A DNA stretch of 64,000 nucleotides from GCA-2731375 sp964631725 (GTDB taxonomy: Bacteria; Pseudomonadota; Alphaproteobacteria; GCA-2731375), in the NCBI GenBank assembly GCA_964631725.1, contig CAZVYX010000002.1:96230-160229 (forward strand), given 5' to 3'. Position 1 is the stretch's first letter. Every line of letters starts with the position of its first letter. The notes beneath the pieces were generated by a model. That model ran no database searches. It was not told where the DNA came from and saw nothing but the letters and a program-made list of their open reading frames with translations. This document shows, one piece after another, positions 8,103-17,230 of this stretch. The position numbers and the translations under genes are program-made.

Positions 8103-9083
8103 TCAAGCAAAATCCAGCACGTTATCGGGATCCTGCCAGGGTGCGGGGACCTCCCTGCGGTCGTAGGGGCGGAAGCCGAAACGTTGATAGAGGGGCAGGG
8201 CCTTGGGGTGATCCAGGGTGCAGGTGTTGACCAGGACACGCGCCGGCTCCCGGTGCCACAGCATATCCAGCGACTGGCCCAACAGGTAGGGGCCCAGGCC
8301 CATGCCGATGAATTCCGGCATGATGCCGAAATAGGCCAACTCCGCGCGCGCCGGCAGGGGGCGGAAGTCGAGTTCGTAAAACCCGGCAGGCACGCCGCCC
8401 ACGTACAGGACATAGACCTCAACGGCATCGTCCTGAATAATCGCGGCCAGTTCCCCGTCCGACAGTTTCTTGCGGTCGGTCCAGTACCAGGGCCGCCCCA
8501 CGGCGTCATAGAGGTAGCGGTAGAAACTGATCGTGATGTCGTGGGCGCCGATCAGGGCGTGATTGCGTGCTTTCGGCACGATATGGGGCAGGGAGCCCCG
8601 CTCCAGCATTTCCAGATAGGTGACAATAACCGGTTCATCATCCATCTGATGGCCAATGGGCAGGGGCTTGCCGTCGAGACGCCGGCTCATGGTATTGGTC
8701 GGTTCGACCATGTAGCCGAGACGCTGGTAGAAGCCGATTACGTCGGTATTGCTGCCCCGAACCATCAGATGCATCTTGGGCACGCCGTCGGCCTGCAAAC
8801 GTTTCTCCGCCGCATCCATGATGCGCCGGCCCAGATCCTCGCCCTGGCGGTCCGGATCGACCGCGACATAATAGACCCAGCCACGATGGCCATCCTGGCC
8901 CACCATGGCGGTGGCGACAATCCGGTCGCCGTCTTCCAGGATCAGGATTTCACCATGTCCGCCTGATAGGCAAAAGGCAATGTCCCGGCGCGGATCGTTC
9001 AGCGGGTTTCGTAGCAGATCGCAACGCTGCCACAAATCGACCACGGCCTGCTCGTCACCGTCGCGGAAATTACGGAGTTCCAT
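8103..9083 (-). CDS. Tandem GNAT-family N-acetyltransferase
   Basis: A 326-residue cytoplasmic protein made of two GNAT folds. The N-terminal half (about 1-145) resembles YpeA-type acetyltransferases, with VYYVAVDPDRQGEDLGRRIMD carrying the acetyl-CoA pyrophosphate loop and GFYQRLGY near its end. The C-terminal half (about 170-320) has ELAYFGIMPEFIGMGLGPYLL as a second acetyl-CoA loop and PLYQRFGFRPYDRRE. Substrates are unknown. It is transcribed on the minus strand, downstream of and close to the sulfurtransferase gene (10-base gap), so it is probably last in that operon. Confidence 0.85.
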   Translation of the reverse strand: MELRNFRDGDEQAVVDLWQRCDLLRNPLNDPRRDIAFCLSGGHGEILILEDGDRIVATAMVGQDGHRGWVYYVAVDPDRQGEDLGRRIMDAAEKRLQADGVPKMHLMVRGSNTDVIGFYQRLGYMVEPTNTMSRRLDGKPLPIGHQMDDEPVIVTYLEMLERGSLPHIVPKARNHALIGAHDITISFYRYLYDAVGRPWYWTDRKKLSDGELAAIIQDDAVEVYVLYVGGVPAGFYELDFRPLPARAELAYFGIMPEFIGMGLGPYLLGQSLDMLWHREPARVLVNTCTLDHPKALPLYQRFGFRPYDRREVPAPWQDPDNVLDFA

Positions 9084-9093
9084 GACGGCGGCT

Positions 9094-9936
9094 TCAGGTC
9101 ACGATGGGGGTGTCTTGGCGGCCGCCCCATTCGGACCAGCTGCCGTCGTAGAGCGTCATATCCCCATGGCCGAGGGCTTCCAGCGCCAATAGCAGAACAG
9201 CCGCCGACACACCGGAGCCGCAGGAGGTCACGACCGGCCGGGCCAAATCGACGTTCGCCTCCACGAACAGGTCGCGCAGTTGTTCTGCGCGATGCAAGGT
9301 GCCGTCCGCCTGGACCAGCTTGTCGTAGGGCAGGTTGAAGGCGCCCGGCATGTGGCCCGAGCGCAGTCCGGCCCGTGGCTCGGCGGCGGTGCCGTCAAAC
9401 CGACCGGCCCCGCGGGCATCGATGATCTGCCGATCGCCGCCCTGGTCTATCAATTCAAGCATCTGTTCGACGGAACGGACCATCGCCGGCTGGTAGTCGG
9501 CTTGGAAACTGGCCGGTGTTACCGCCGCAACGGTGTTTTCCATGGCCCGGCCCTCCGCCTGCCACTTCGTGCGCCCGCCATCCAGCACCGCCACCTTGTC
9601 GTGGCCAAAGGCGCGAAACATCCACCATACCCGGCAGGCCCCGGTCAGTTTGCCGCCGTCATAGGTCACCACCGTATCGTCATTGCCGATGCCCATGGCG
9701 CCGACTGCCTGGGCGAAAGCGTCCGCATTAGGAAACATATGCGGCAAATCACTGTCCGGTGCGCAGACCACATCGATATTGAAGCGCTGGGCGCCGGGGA
9801 TATGGGCCTCGGCATATTCCGCATCCGCGTCCCGGTTCTCCGCCGGCAGATAGAAGGAGCCATCGAGGATCCTGACATCGCCCTGGCCAAGATGATCAGC
9901 CAGCCAGGCCGTCGAAACAGTTGGAGCGTTGCTCAT
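9094..9936 (-). CDS. sseA: 3-mercaptopyruvate sulfurtransferase (two rhodanese domains)
   Basis: Sulfurtransferase (280 residues) moving sulfur from 3-mercaptopyruvate to thiol or cyanide acceptors. An N-terminal inactive rhodanese domain (DGSFYLPAENRDADAEYAEAHIPGA region) is followed by the catalytic domain with Cys239 in CGSGVSA, the loop characteristic of mercaptopyruvate rather than thiosulfate sulfurtransferases. A GAGG ribosome site precedes the ATG. Neighbours AlaX and cysteine synthase on the same strand suggest a cysteine and sulfur theme. Confidence 0.9.
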   Translation of the reverse strand: MSNAPTVSTAWLADHLGQGDVRILDGSFYLPAENRDADAEYAEAHIPGAQRFNIDVVCAPDSDLPHMFPNADAFAQAVGAMGIGNDDTVVTYDGGKLTGACRVWWMFRAFGHDKVAVLDGGRTKWQAEGRAMENTVAAVTPASFQADYQPAMVRSVEQMLELIDQGGDRQIIDARGAGRFDGTAAEPRAGLRSGHMPGAFNLPYDKLVQADGTLHRAEQLRDLFVEANVDLARPVVTSCGSGVSAAVLLLALEALGHGDMTLYDGSWSEWGGRQDTPIVT

Positions 9937-9971
9937 GTGAAGCCTCAGAAAGTAAAAATAACGAATTGAAA

Positions 9972-10685
9972 TTATTCAGAGAATTCAATTGATATGCGGC
10001 GGTTCTGCCGGCCCTTTTTCTCGATTTTACGGACCCGCACCTGGCCGATTTCCGAGGTGTTGGCCACATGCGTCCCGCCGCAAGGCTGCAAATCGCAGCC
10101 GTCCACGTCGATCAGGCGGACGCGTCCCTGGCCCATGGGCGGTTTCACCGACATGGTCTTGACCAGATCCGGCTGGGCGCTCAATTCCTCGTCGCTGATC
10201 CAGCCGACGTTGACCGGATGGCCTTCATTGATCAGTTCGTTCAGGCGGGCGGTAATCGCGTCCTTCTCGACGGTCATTTCCGGCATGTCGAAATCCAGCC
10301 GGCCCCTGCCGTCGCTGATCTGCCCGCCCGTGACCGGATATTCGACTACGGATGAGAGCAGATGCAGACAGGTGTGAATGCGCATCAGGCGGTGCCGCAC
10401 ATCCCAATCGATGGCGGCCGTGACGGCGGTTCCGGCGGCGGGCAGGTCCTGGCCCTCGGCGGGCACGTGGACCACATCGTCGGGGCCTTCGCCCTTGACC
10501 GTGGTGGCAATGGCGATCTCGCTGCCGTCGGCCAGCCGCAGGACGCCCGCATCGCCGGGCTGGCCGCCGCCCGTGGGGTAAAACACCGTGCGGTCCAATT
10601 CGATGCCGCCGCGATCGTTTATCGCCGTGATCGTGGCCTCGCAGTCCTTGGTGTAGGGGTCGTCGCGGAACAGCAGTTCGGTCAT
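9972..10685 (-). CDS. alaX: Alanyl-tRNA editing protein AlaX (trans-editing)
   Basis: Free-standing editing domain (237 residues) that hydrolyses Ser or Gly wrongly attached to tRNA-Ala. It has the N-terminal TVFYPTGGGQPGDAG segment shared with AlaRS, and the Zn-binding editing site with His104 and His108 (HTCLH) plus Cys202 and His206 (CGGTH). The presence of the N-terminal beta-domain with only a short C-terminal tail fits the AlaX-M class. It lies 19 bases downstream of cysK and upstream of the sulfurtransferase, so it is probably co-transcribed with both. Confidence 0.92.
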   Translation of the reverse strand: MTELLFRDDPYTKDCEATITAINDRGGIELDRTVFYPTGGGQPGDAGVLRLADGSEIAIATTVKGEGPDDVVHVPAEGQDLPAAGTAVTAAIDWDVRHRLMRIHTCLHLLSSVVEYPVTGGQISDGRGRLDFDMPEMTVEKDAITARLNELINEGHPVNVGWISDEELSAQPDLVKTMSVKPPMGQGRVRLIDVDGCDLQPCGGTHVANTSEIGQVRVRKIEKKGRQNRRISIEFSE

Positions 10686-10704
10686 CCGGGCCTCGTTGTT
10701 GTTG

Positions 10705-11715
10705 CTACCCGCCGTCCGCCATCCAGCTTGGTACGGGCAGGCCTTTCTCAGTTAGGAAAGGCACATTGAACATCTTGCTTTGATAACGCTGGGCGCCATC
10801 ACAAAGCAAGGTCACAATTGTGTGGCCCGGGCCCATTTGTTGCGCCAGGCGGATGGCGCCGGCCACGTTTACGCCGCTGGAGGAGCCCAGGACCAGGCCC
10901 TCCTCGATAATCAGGTCGAAGGCGATTTGCAGGGACTCATTGTCCGGAATTTGAAACGGTGCATCGACCTCCAGGCCTTCCAGATTGGCGGTAATGCGGC
11001 CCTGGCCGATGCCTTCCGTAATCGAGTCTCCCTCGGCCTTCAATTCGCCATTGGCATAGTAGTTGTACAGCGCCGCGCCGGGCGGATCCGCGAGACCAAT
11101 GGTGATGGCGGGGTTCTGTTCGCGAAGATATTGCGCAATCCCCGCCAGCGAGCCGCCGGAACCGACGGCGCAGATGAAGCCATCCAGCTTGCCATTGGTC
11201 TGGCGCCAGATTTCCGGCCCGGTGGTCTCGTAATGGCCTTGGCGGTTGTCCACATTGTCGAACTGATTGGCCCAGATCGCGCCTTCGGGATGGTCGGCGG
11301 CAATTTCGGCTGCCAGACGCCCGGAATATTTGATGTAATTGTTCTCGTCCCGGTAGGGCAGGGCGGGAACTTCCCGCAGATCAGCCCCGCACATGCGCAG
11401 CATGTCCTTTTTTTCCTGGGTCTGGGTCTCGGGGATGACGATAACCGTCTTGTAGCCGCGTGCATTGGCAACCAGGGCCAGACCGATGCCGGTATTGCCG
11501 GCGGTGCCTTCGACAATAATGCCGCCCGGACGCAATTCTCCCCTGGCTTCCGCCGCCTTGACGATGGCCAGGGCCGCCCGGTCCTTGACCGAACCGCCCG
11601 GATTAAGGAATTCGCCCTTGCCCAATATTTCGCAGCCCGTTGCCTCCGAGGCCTTTTTCAGCCGGATCAAAGGGGTGTTGCCGATGCTGTCGATGAAACC
11701 TTGCCGCACGTCCAT
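10705..11715 (-). CDS. cysK: Cysteine synthase / O-acetylserine sulfhydrylase family
   Basis: PLP enzyme (336 residues) of the CysK/CBS family that makes cysteine from O-acetylserine and sulfide. Seen: the Schiff-base lysine 44 in NPGGSVKDRAA, the substrate loop EGTAGNTG, the phosphate-binding GSGGSLAG loop, and GSSSGVN near the C-terminus. A GGAG lies 8 bases before the ATG. The A+T-rich upstream stretch 11716-11816 contains a 6-bp inverted repeat, GTAGTT/AACTAC (11781-11799), a possible operator. It is slightly longer than classical CysK, so a closely related beta-synthase activity is possible. Confidence 0.88.
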   Translation of the reverse strand: MDVRQGFIDSIGNTPLIRLKKASEATGCEILGKGEFLNPGGSVKDRAALAIVKAAEARGELRPGGIIVEGTAGNTGIGLALVANARGYKTVIVIPETQTQEKKDMLRMCGADLREVPALPYRDENNYIKYSGRLAAEIAADHPEGAIWANQFDNVDNRQGHYETTGPEIWRQTNGKLDGFICAVGSGGSLAGIAQYLREQNPAITIGLADPPGAALYNYYANGELKAEGDSITEGIGQGRITANLEGLEVDAPFQIPDNESLQIAFDLIIEEGLVLGSSSGVNVAGAIRLAQQMGPGHTIVTLLCDGAQRYQSKMFNVPFLTEKGLPVPSWMADGG

Positions 11716-11816
11716 GCCCTACTCCACAGCTTGCTAATATATTTGATGGGCAGACTAGGCGTTATACCCATTAAGGACAAGTAGTTGAAATATAACTACA
11801 TAAAAAACCAGTGTAA

Positions 11817-12425
11817 TTAGCCGAGCCAGCGTTGGCGGATTTCCTCCCGGTGCAGGGCCAACCACTGCACCGCCACAATCACCGGCCCGGCATTTATGCG
11901 GCCGTCATCCAGCGCCGCCATGACATCGGCAAACGGCATGACGATGACCTTGATATCCTCGCCCTCCGCCGCCACGCCGTGGATGCCGCCGGCCAGGGAC
12001 GCGTCCGTCCGGGCGCAGTAGATGGAGATATGTTCGGTCACCGCACCGGGCGAGGCATAGAGGTCCAGGGCATGGGTGATATGGCTCAGTTCGATGCCGG
12101 CTTCTTCCATCGCTTCCCGGCGGACCACGTCCTCCAGTTCCTCGCCGTCCTCGATGATGCCGGCAACCACCTCCAGGCACCACGGCTGATCGCCACGAGC
12201 AAAAGGCCCGATCCGGAATTGCTCTATCATGACCACTTCGTCGCGCACCGGGTCGTAGGGCAGAGCCAGGACGGCATGGCCCCGCTCCAACACCTCCCGG
12301 CGGATCTCGGCCCCCATGCCGCCCTGATACAGGCTGTGGCGCAGGCGATAGGCGTCGACCCGGTAATAGCCCTGAAAGACGGTTTGTTTTTCGATCACTT
12401 CGACCTTGCGGTCCGTATCACTCAT
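11817..12425 (-). CDS. nudF: ADP-ribose pyrophosphatase (Nudix)
   Basis: Nudix hydrolase (202 residues) splitting ADP-ribose or related nucleoside diphosphate sugars. The complete Nudix box GIIEDGEELEDVVRREAMEE (then AGI) agrees with GX5EX7REUXEEXGU. The segment PYDPVRDEVVMIEQFRIGP before it and SPGAVTEHISIY after it are typical of the ADPRase subgroup. The ATG at 12425 overlaps the stop of the antiporter gene by 8 bases, which supports this start over 12476 and implies translational coupling. Confidence 0.92.
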   Translation of the reverse strand: MSDTDRKVEVIEKQTVFQGYYRVDAYRLRHSLYQGGMGAEIRREVLERGHAVLALPYDPVRDEVVMIEQFRIGPFARGDQPWCLEVVAGIIEDGEELEDVVRREAMEEAGIELSHITHALDLYASPGAVTEHISIYCARTDASLAGGIHGVAAEGEDIKVIVMPFADVMAALDDGRINAGPVIVAVQWLALHREEIRQRWLG

Positions 12426-13695
12426 GCTTCTTCTCTGAATCCTGACTTGGCACGACCCAGGCGACCAGGCGGCCAATGGTCAAACCTTGAACCAATATTG
12501 AAAAAACCACGACGGTGTAGCAGACGGTGACGATGGCGTCTTTCTCCGCGCCATCAGGCAATGACAGCGCCAGGGCGACGGAGATGCCGCCGCGCAGGCC
12601 GCCCCAGGTCAATACCGGGATCGCGCCCTTGGTAAAATCCCGCCACAGGCCCAGCAGGCCGATGGGAATGGCCACGGCCACGAAGCGCGCGCCCAGAACC
12701 AGGGGAATGGCGATCAGCGCTACCCACATCAGCCCCGGTTCGGTCGAGATCACCACCACCTCCAAGCCAATCAGCAGGAAAAGCACAGCATTGAGGATTT
12801 CATCGATCAGGGTCCAGAAGTTGGTCAGATGGTCCCGCGTGGTCTCGCTCATGGCCAGGCGGGTGCCATGATTGCCGATCAGCAGCCCGGCCACGACCAC
12901 GGCGATGGGGCCGGAGGTATGCAGCATTAGCGCCACCTGGTAGGTCACCGTGACCAGGGCCAGGGTTATGATGACCTCCAGATTGTACTCATCAATCGAG
13001 CGCAAGGCCCAAAAGGCAACGGCGCCGGCCAGCAGGCCCAGAACCGCGCCGCCGACGGCTTCGCGCAGGAACAATACGGCGATCCCAACGGCATCGATCG
13101 AACCGCCATGGCCTTCGGAAGTCGCCATGGCCAGCAGGATGACGAATACAACGACGCCAACGCCGTCGTTGAACAGGCTTTCACCGGCGATCTTGGCTTC
13201 CAGGCTGGCGGGCACGTTGGCGCTTTTCAATATGCCCAGCACTGCCACCGGATCGGTGGGCGAAATGAGGGCGCCAAACAACAAACAATAGATAAACGGC
13301 AGTTCCAGCCCGACCAGACCGGTCGCCAGCCAGATGCCGGCGCCGACCAGTGTGGTGGAGAGCAATAGTCCGCCGGTCGCCATGGCGGCGATGGGCCAGC
13401 GCCGTTTGGCCAGTTGCGCCAGATCGACGTGCAGGGCACCGGCGAACAGCAGAAAGCCCAACATGCCGTGCATCAGGGCGGCGGTGAAATCAATCTCGAT
13501 CAAGGCGGCGCGCAGCCCCGGCCCGACGCCCCAACCGGGCACGATGGCATCGATCGCCAAGGCGCCGAGGGAGGCGGCCATGGCGATCAGGACCAGACCT
13601 ATGGTGCGGGGCAGGCGCAGAAATCGATGGTTGAGATAGCCGAACACCGCGGCCAGGCCCAACAGGGTAGCAATATCGCGAAAGAGGTGTTCCAT
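12418..13695 (-). CDS. CPA1-family sodium/proton antiporter (NhaP type)
   Basis: Integral membrane exchanger (425 residues) with about 12 hydrophobic helices. The CPA1 signature is visible: GALISPTDPVAVLG, then FNDGVGVVVFV containing the Asn-Asp ion-binding pair typical of electroneutral exchangers, and LTWGGLRGGISVALALSLP in the C-terminal bundle. It should exchange Na+ or K+ for H+ at the inner membrane. It is the middle gene of a three-gene minus-strand operon, 15 bases after the Sel1 protein gene and overlapping the Nudix gene. Confidence 0.9.
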   Translation of the reverse strand: MEHLFRDIATLLGLAAVFGYLNHRFLRLPRTIGLVLIAMAASLGALAIDAIVPGWGVGPGLRAALIEIDFTAALMHGMLGFLLFAGALHVDLAQLAKRRWPIAAMATGGLLLSTTLVGAGIWLATGLVGLELPFIYCLLFGALISPTDPVAVLGILKSANVPASLEAKIAGESLFNDGVGVVVFVILLAMATSEGHGGSIDAVGIAVLFLREAVGGAVLGLLAGAVAFWALRSIDEYNLEVIITLALVTVTYQVALMLHTSGPIAVVVAGLLIGNHGTRLAMSETTRDHLTNFWTLIDEILNAVLFLLIGLEVVVISTEPGLMWVALIAIPLVLGARFVAVAIPIGLLGLWRDFTKGAIPVLTWGGLRGGISVALALSLPDGAEKDAIVTVCYTVVVFSILVQGLTIGRLVAWVVPSQDSEKKHE

Positions 13696-13710
13696 GCGGC
13701 GTTGGCTGGT

Positions 13711-15408
13711 TTACTGCTTCGCCTGATCGTCGAACGGCGCCAGGGATAGCACGGGCGCATCGTTCACGGTCAACTGCCCATCGGGACGGACCGCCAGATT
13801 GAACAGGTGACCGCCGTCATTTGCCAATGGCCGGCCCATCTTGATCAAGGCGGCCAGGGGCGGGAACTGCTTGCCGCGGGGAGAGGCGGAAAGTTTCTTC
13901 AGTCCCTTGATGCGCAGATTGCCGCCGCCGACCATGCCGGCCTTGGCGGATCGGTTCGCCAACAGCGTGAGGACCATGGCGATATCATAATCTTGCGCCT
14001 TGATATTGGCGCGTTTCAGGCGCAAGACCGTCGCCGCCGCGCTGAGTTCCTGGCGCAGGCGTTGAAAGACCTGGGGGCCGGAGCTTACCTCGCCCAGCAG
14101 CGCCATTTCGACCGCCGCCGCGACGCCGACGTTGACGACGGTCTCGCTGGGCACGTTTTCAATCGCCAGGGCGATGTCCAGATCCCCCGGCACCATGGCT
14201 TCCGGCGCCGCGCTGCCGCTGCCGCTCAGGCCATGATGGACGGCGCTGAGGACGAGGTCCAGCAAGTTGCCGTTCTTGTTGGATAGATCCAGGCCATATT
14301 TGGCCCGGCCCAGGCGGAATGTGCCCTGACCGGGATCATGCACCACAAGATTTTCAATTTCCGTGCGCAGCCCGACACCGCTGGATAACCCGAGTATCTG
14401 CTTCAGCGGCAATGTGCCGTTTCCGGCTTGTCCCTGGCTATCGTTCTTGTTGTATGCGGCGATATCCAGCCGGCGCAGGTCCAGCACTATTGCCGCTTTG
14501 CCAAGACGAAGGGAGGACTTTTTGCCATTCGTCAAATCTATTCCCCGAAGGGCAAAACGCATGGGACCGGTCCACAGACCATTTTGTTCCGGCACGTCGG
14601 CCTGAACCAGGACCTCGTCGATGCGGCCCATTTCCCCCCCCGCATCCAGCAGGAAGCGCAGCTCGCCAAGACGGAATTCAAACACCGTGCTGGATTTAAG
14701 CTGGCGGTCCCAGCGCAGCTTCGCCAGGCGATTTGCGATGGTAACGCGGCCCGTATCGCCGTCAGGCCGGCGGAAATGCATCTCACCCGGCAGGGCCAGG
14801 GTTATGTCGTCGAACCGCGCGTCCTGGCGGCGTACATGGGCAACCACGGTGCCAATATCGAAAAGGCCGCCGTCATCGCTATGAATAGCCATGTCAGGGA
14901 CGGTGATTTCAATGGCATCGTCAAGGCGCACCGTCCGCAATTCGCCGTAAACCAGTTGGCCGTCCTTGGCAATCTTGCCGCCGATCTGCGCCAGCAAATC
15001 CTCGACCGAGGCTTCGACCCGTTCCAACTCGGTCATTTCGCTCCAGGCTTTGCGCGGCTTCTTTTTCGCGGCGGTCTTTGTCTTGGTGCTGGGCGCTTGC
15101 AGTTTGTGCAACAGCCGCTGGCCCGGCTTATAGCCCTGTTCGGCGGCCCGGCTTGCCCATTCCTTGGCCTTCGCCTTGTCTTTTGGTACGCCGCGGCCCT
15201 TCAGGTACAGAACGGCCATGGAGTATTGCGCCCTGGCATCGCCCTGTTGCGCCAAATCCTGCCAGATGGTCAGTGCGCCGCTGTAATCACCGAGGGTGTA
15301 GAGCCGTTGGCCATATAGGAAATCGCCGCTTTCGGCGCTTTTGACGGTCTGCCAGGGCGCCAAGGCGACCGTGGTTGCGAGCAGGGCTGCTAGGGCGGTT
15401 TGCTTCAT
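13711..15408 (-). CDS. Exported Sel1/TPR-repeat protein with a long beta-rich C-terminal region
   Basis: A 565-residue protein with a signal peptide (residues 1-24, ending VKSA). One or two Sel1-like repeats follow (DFLYGQRLYTLGDYSGALTIW and AQYSMAVLYLKGRGVPKDKAKAKEWA), then a basic Lys-rich linker (about 108-125). The remaining 440 residues are rich in beta-strand with repeated phrases such as LDLVLSAVHHGL and FRLGELRFLLDAGG, reminiscent of YdgA/DUF945-type periplasmic proteins. The location is probably periplasmic or membrane-anchored. Function is unknown. It heads an operon with an antiporter and ADP-ribose pyrophosphatase. Confidence 0.7.
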   Translation of the reverse strand: MKQTALAALLATTVALAPWQTVKSAESGDFLYGQRLYTLGDYSGALTIWQDLAQQGDARAQYSMAVLYLKGRGVPKDKAKAKEWASRAAEQGYKPGQRLLHKLQAPSTKTKTAAKKKPRKAWSEMTELERVEASVEDLLAQIGGKIAKDGQLVYGELRTVRLDDAIEITVPDMAIHSDDGGLFDIGTVVAHVRRQDARFDDITLALPGEMHFRRPDGDTGRVTIANRLAKLRWDRQLKSSTVFEFRLGELRFLLDAGGEMGRIDEVLVQADVPEQNGLWTGPMRFALRGIDLTNGKKSSLRLGKAAIVLDLRRLDIAAYNKNDSQGQAGNGTLPLKQILGLSSGVGLRTEIENLVVHDPGQGTFRLGRAKYGLDLSNKNGNLLDLVLSAVHHGLSGSGSAAPEAMVPGDLDIALAIENVPSETVVNVGVAAAVEMALLGEVSSGPQVFQRLRQELSAAATVLRLKRANIKAQDYDIAMVLTLLANRSAKAGMVGGGNLRIKGLKKLSASPRGKQFPPLAALIKMGRPLANDGGHLFNLAVRPDGQLTVNDAPVLSLAPFDDQAKQ

Positions 15409-15506
15409 GCCACGGCTGATCCGTTTGCGGCCTCGTTATCACGGCCCCGATCATAACCAACCCAGGGCACGGTTGCAGAAAAAAATTCCTGAGAACGATG
15501 GCTGTT

Positions 15507-16877
15507 CTACAGCAAGCGCTCGGGCGGCAGGGTAAGAATGATGTGCGTTTCATCCGGTTTAGGGCCGCCGGTCTGCAGCTTGCCGCCGTGCAATTCGACC
15601 AGTTGCCGGGCGATCGGCAGGCCATAGCCTATGCCCAGCCGCTCGGCGCCCGTGCCCGCGGGGTGGCCATCAACAGGGTCCAGGACCAAGGCGACCCGTT
15701 CGGGTGAGACGGTGCTGCCGGTGGCGCGGATCAACAGCATGATGTCGCGGGCCGCCGTCACGGACAGGCGTAGCTCAACGCGTCCGCCGCCGCCGACCAG
15801 CGCGATGCAGTTGGAGGTCAAGGCGATGATTACCTGGCGAACGCGGCCATGATCCGCCCTGACCTGCAGGCCGCCCGTGGGCAGGTCCGTGTTCAGCGCG
15901 ACGTCACGGGCCTGGGCCAGGGAAGAGACGGTCTGGGTACACGCGGCAACCAGCTCCGCCAGATTAAAATCAGCGTCGGTTACTTCAAGGTCGCCGGTTT
16001 CGACACGGGCGAGGTCGAGAACCTCATCGATGACGCCCAACAGATGCCGGCCGCTGCTTTCAATATCCGAGGCGCAGGAGCGGTAGCGCTCGTCGGACAA
16101 CTGGCCCATCAATTCACGGCTGATAATCTGCGCAAATCCGACGATGGCATTCAGGGGCATGCGAATTTCGTCACAGACGGCGGTGATGCTTTGGCCTTTG
16201 GCTCGCGCCGTATGAGCCGCCAGATTTTGCGCTTTGGCAAGGTTGTTGGCGGTGTCGCGGTGGCGTTCAACTTCCCGGCGCAAAGTGTTCCGCGACAAGG
16301 CGTGGAGGTCCAAATAGGCCCGCGCCATTGCCGTGACCAGAACCGCGGCCACCATGACGCCGGCCATGAACAAGCCCGGCGAATGTTCCGCCGCCAGATT
16401 CTGGGGAAAGGCATGACCGTTGACATACAGGGTGATGAGAATGCCGTAGCATGCCGCCAATGCGCTCAAGCCGACGATCTGACCCATGGCAGGGAGGAAG
16501 AACAGGCAAAACACCGGAATGACAATGGATACGGGCAGCACCGGCGATAGATGGCCACCATAGTTATATGCCGCCAACAGGATCAGAGCGTTCAGTATTA
16601 CAATAGAGATGGTGGACAGCAGATTGTAGGCGCCGGTCAGGCGAAACATGATCGGCTGCAGCAACAGCGTCGTGGTCAGTGCCAGGAACAGCCAAAAGTC
16701 CGGTGTGATCCGCAATGCCGTCTCGTACACCCATGCCGCAAGCGCCAAGGCCAGCAGGCCCGCCACCATATGGCAGGTGTTAAACCAGCGATAAAGCCGT
16801 TCGGTATGTGCGTCGGCGCGCGGACGCGACGGCATCAAGGTTTCCGGTAGGCGCTGCATTCTTGTCAGTACGGTCAC
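15507..16877 (-). CDS. Membrane histidine-kinase-like protein lacking the phospho-acceptor His (probable pseudokinase)
   Basis: A 456-residue protein with about six transmembrane helices (residues ~30-190), then a HisKA-like helical hairpin and an HATPase-like domain. In the H-box the usual SHELRTPLNA reads CDEIRMPLNA, so the phosphorylated His is Asp236. In the ATP lid the usual DTGxGI reads RATGSTVS, so the Mg-contacting Asp is Ala385. The N-box keeps an SN pair and the C-terminal GIGYGLPIARQLVELHGG is well preserved. It may still bind nucleotide or partners but should not autophosphorylate. The GTG at 16877 or the ATG at 16859 may start it. It is divergent from the sigma-54 promoter at 17140. 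Confidence 0.8.
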   Translation of the reverse strand: MTVLTRMQRLPETLMPSRPRADAHTERLYRWFNTCHMVAGLLALALAAWVYETALRITPDFWLFLALTTTLLLQPIMFRLTGAYNLLSTISIVILNALILLAAYNYGGHLSPVLPVSIVIPVFCLFFLPAMGQIVGLSALAACYGILITLYVNGHAFPQNLAAEHSPGLFMAGVMVAAVLVTAMARAYLDLHALSRNTLRREVERHRDTANNLAKAQNLAAHTARAKGQSITAVCDEIRMPLNAIVGFAQIISRELMGQLSDERYRSCASDIESSGRHLLGVIDEVLDLARVETGDLEVTDADFNLAELVAACTQTVSSLAQARDVALNTDLPTGGLQVRADHGRVRQVIIALTSNCIALVGGGGRVELRLSVTAARDIMLLIRATGSTVSPERVALVLDPVDGHPAGTGAERLGIGYGLPIARQLVELHGGKLQTGGPKPDETHIILTLPPERLL

Positions 16878-17036
16878 GTTTCTTGCCCTAGTTTGCCAAT
16901 CTCTTGTACTTCCAGCCCGCCTAGACTAGCGGCGGAATTCTTTCGAACTGATTAGCGGTTGTTACCAAAACGTTGCCGCGCGCCGGCGGCTGACGCGCCT
17001 CCGCCGGCCTGACGTTCGGGCCGGCCGCTTCTCGAT

Positions 17037-17078
17037 TTGGGACAGGACATTGGATCGTGATGTATCAAATTGGGACAG
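17037..17078 (+). promoter_or_regulatory. Repeated TTGGGACAG motif, candidate enhancer sites for the sigma-54 promoter
   Basis: The 9-base motif TTGGGACAG occurs at 17037-17045 and again at 17070-17078, 33 bases apart (about three helical turns), roughly 60-100 bases upstream of the -24 element at 17140. This is the distance and phasing expected for a bacterial enhancer-binding protein. The rest of the 353-base gap 16878-17230 shows a G+C-rich inverted-repeat stretch near 16980-17030 and no convincing gene. Confidence 0.4.
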
Positions 17079-17139
17079 TCCGCCGGCTTTTCGCACGAAA
17101 AAACGGCAAATTTCAGCCAAGCTTGGCCGGTGTGATGAA

Positions 17140-17155
17140 TGGCACACATCTTGCT
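17140..17155 (+). promoter_or_regulatory. Sigma-54 (RpoN) promoter -24/-12 element
   Basis: TGGCACACATCTTGCT matches the consensus TGGCACGNNNNTTGCW at every defined position except one, with the exact GG-to-GC spacing. It points towards the 43-codon small membrane protein gene, whose ATG is 75 bases downstream. Transcription would start near 17167. Confidence 0.75.
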
Positions 17156-17230
17156 TCATAAAGCATGGATACCGCCGACGTATTGGCGGGCATGTGAACG
17201 ATCCGTTGATAATTCGCAGGAGTAGTCAGC

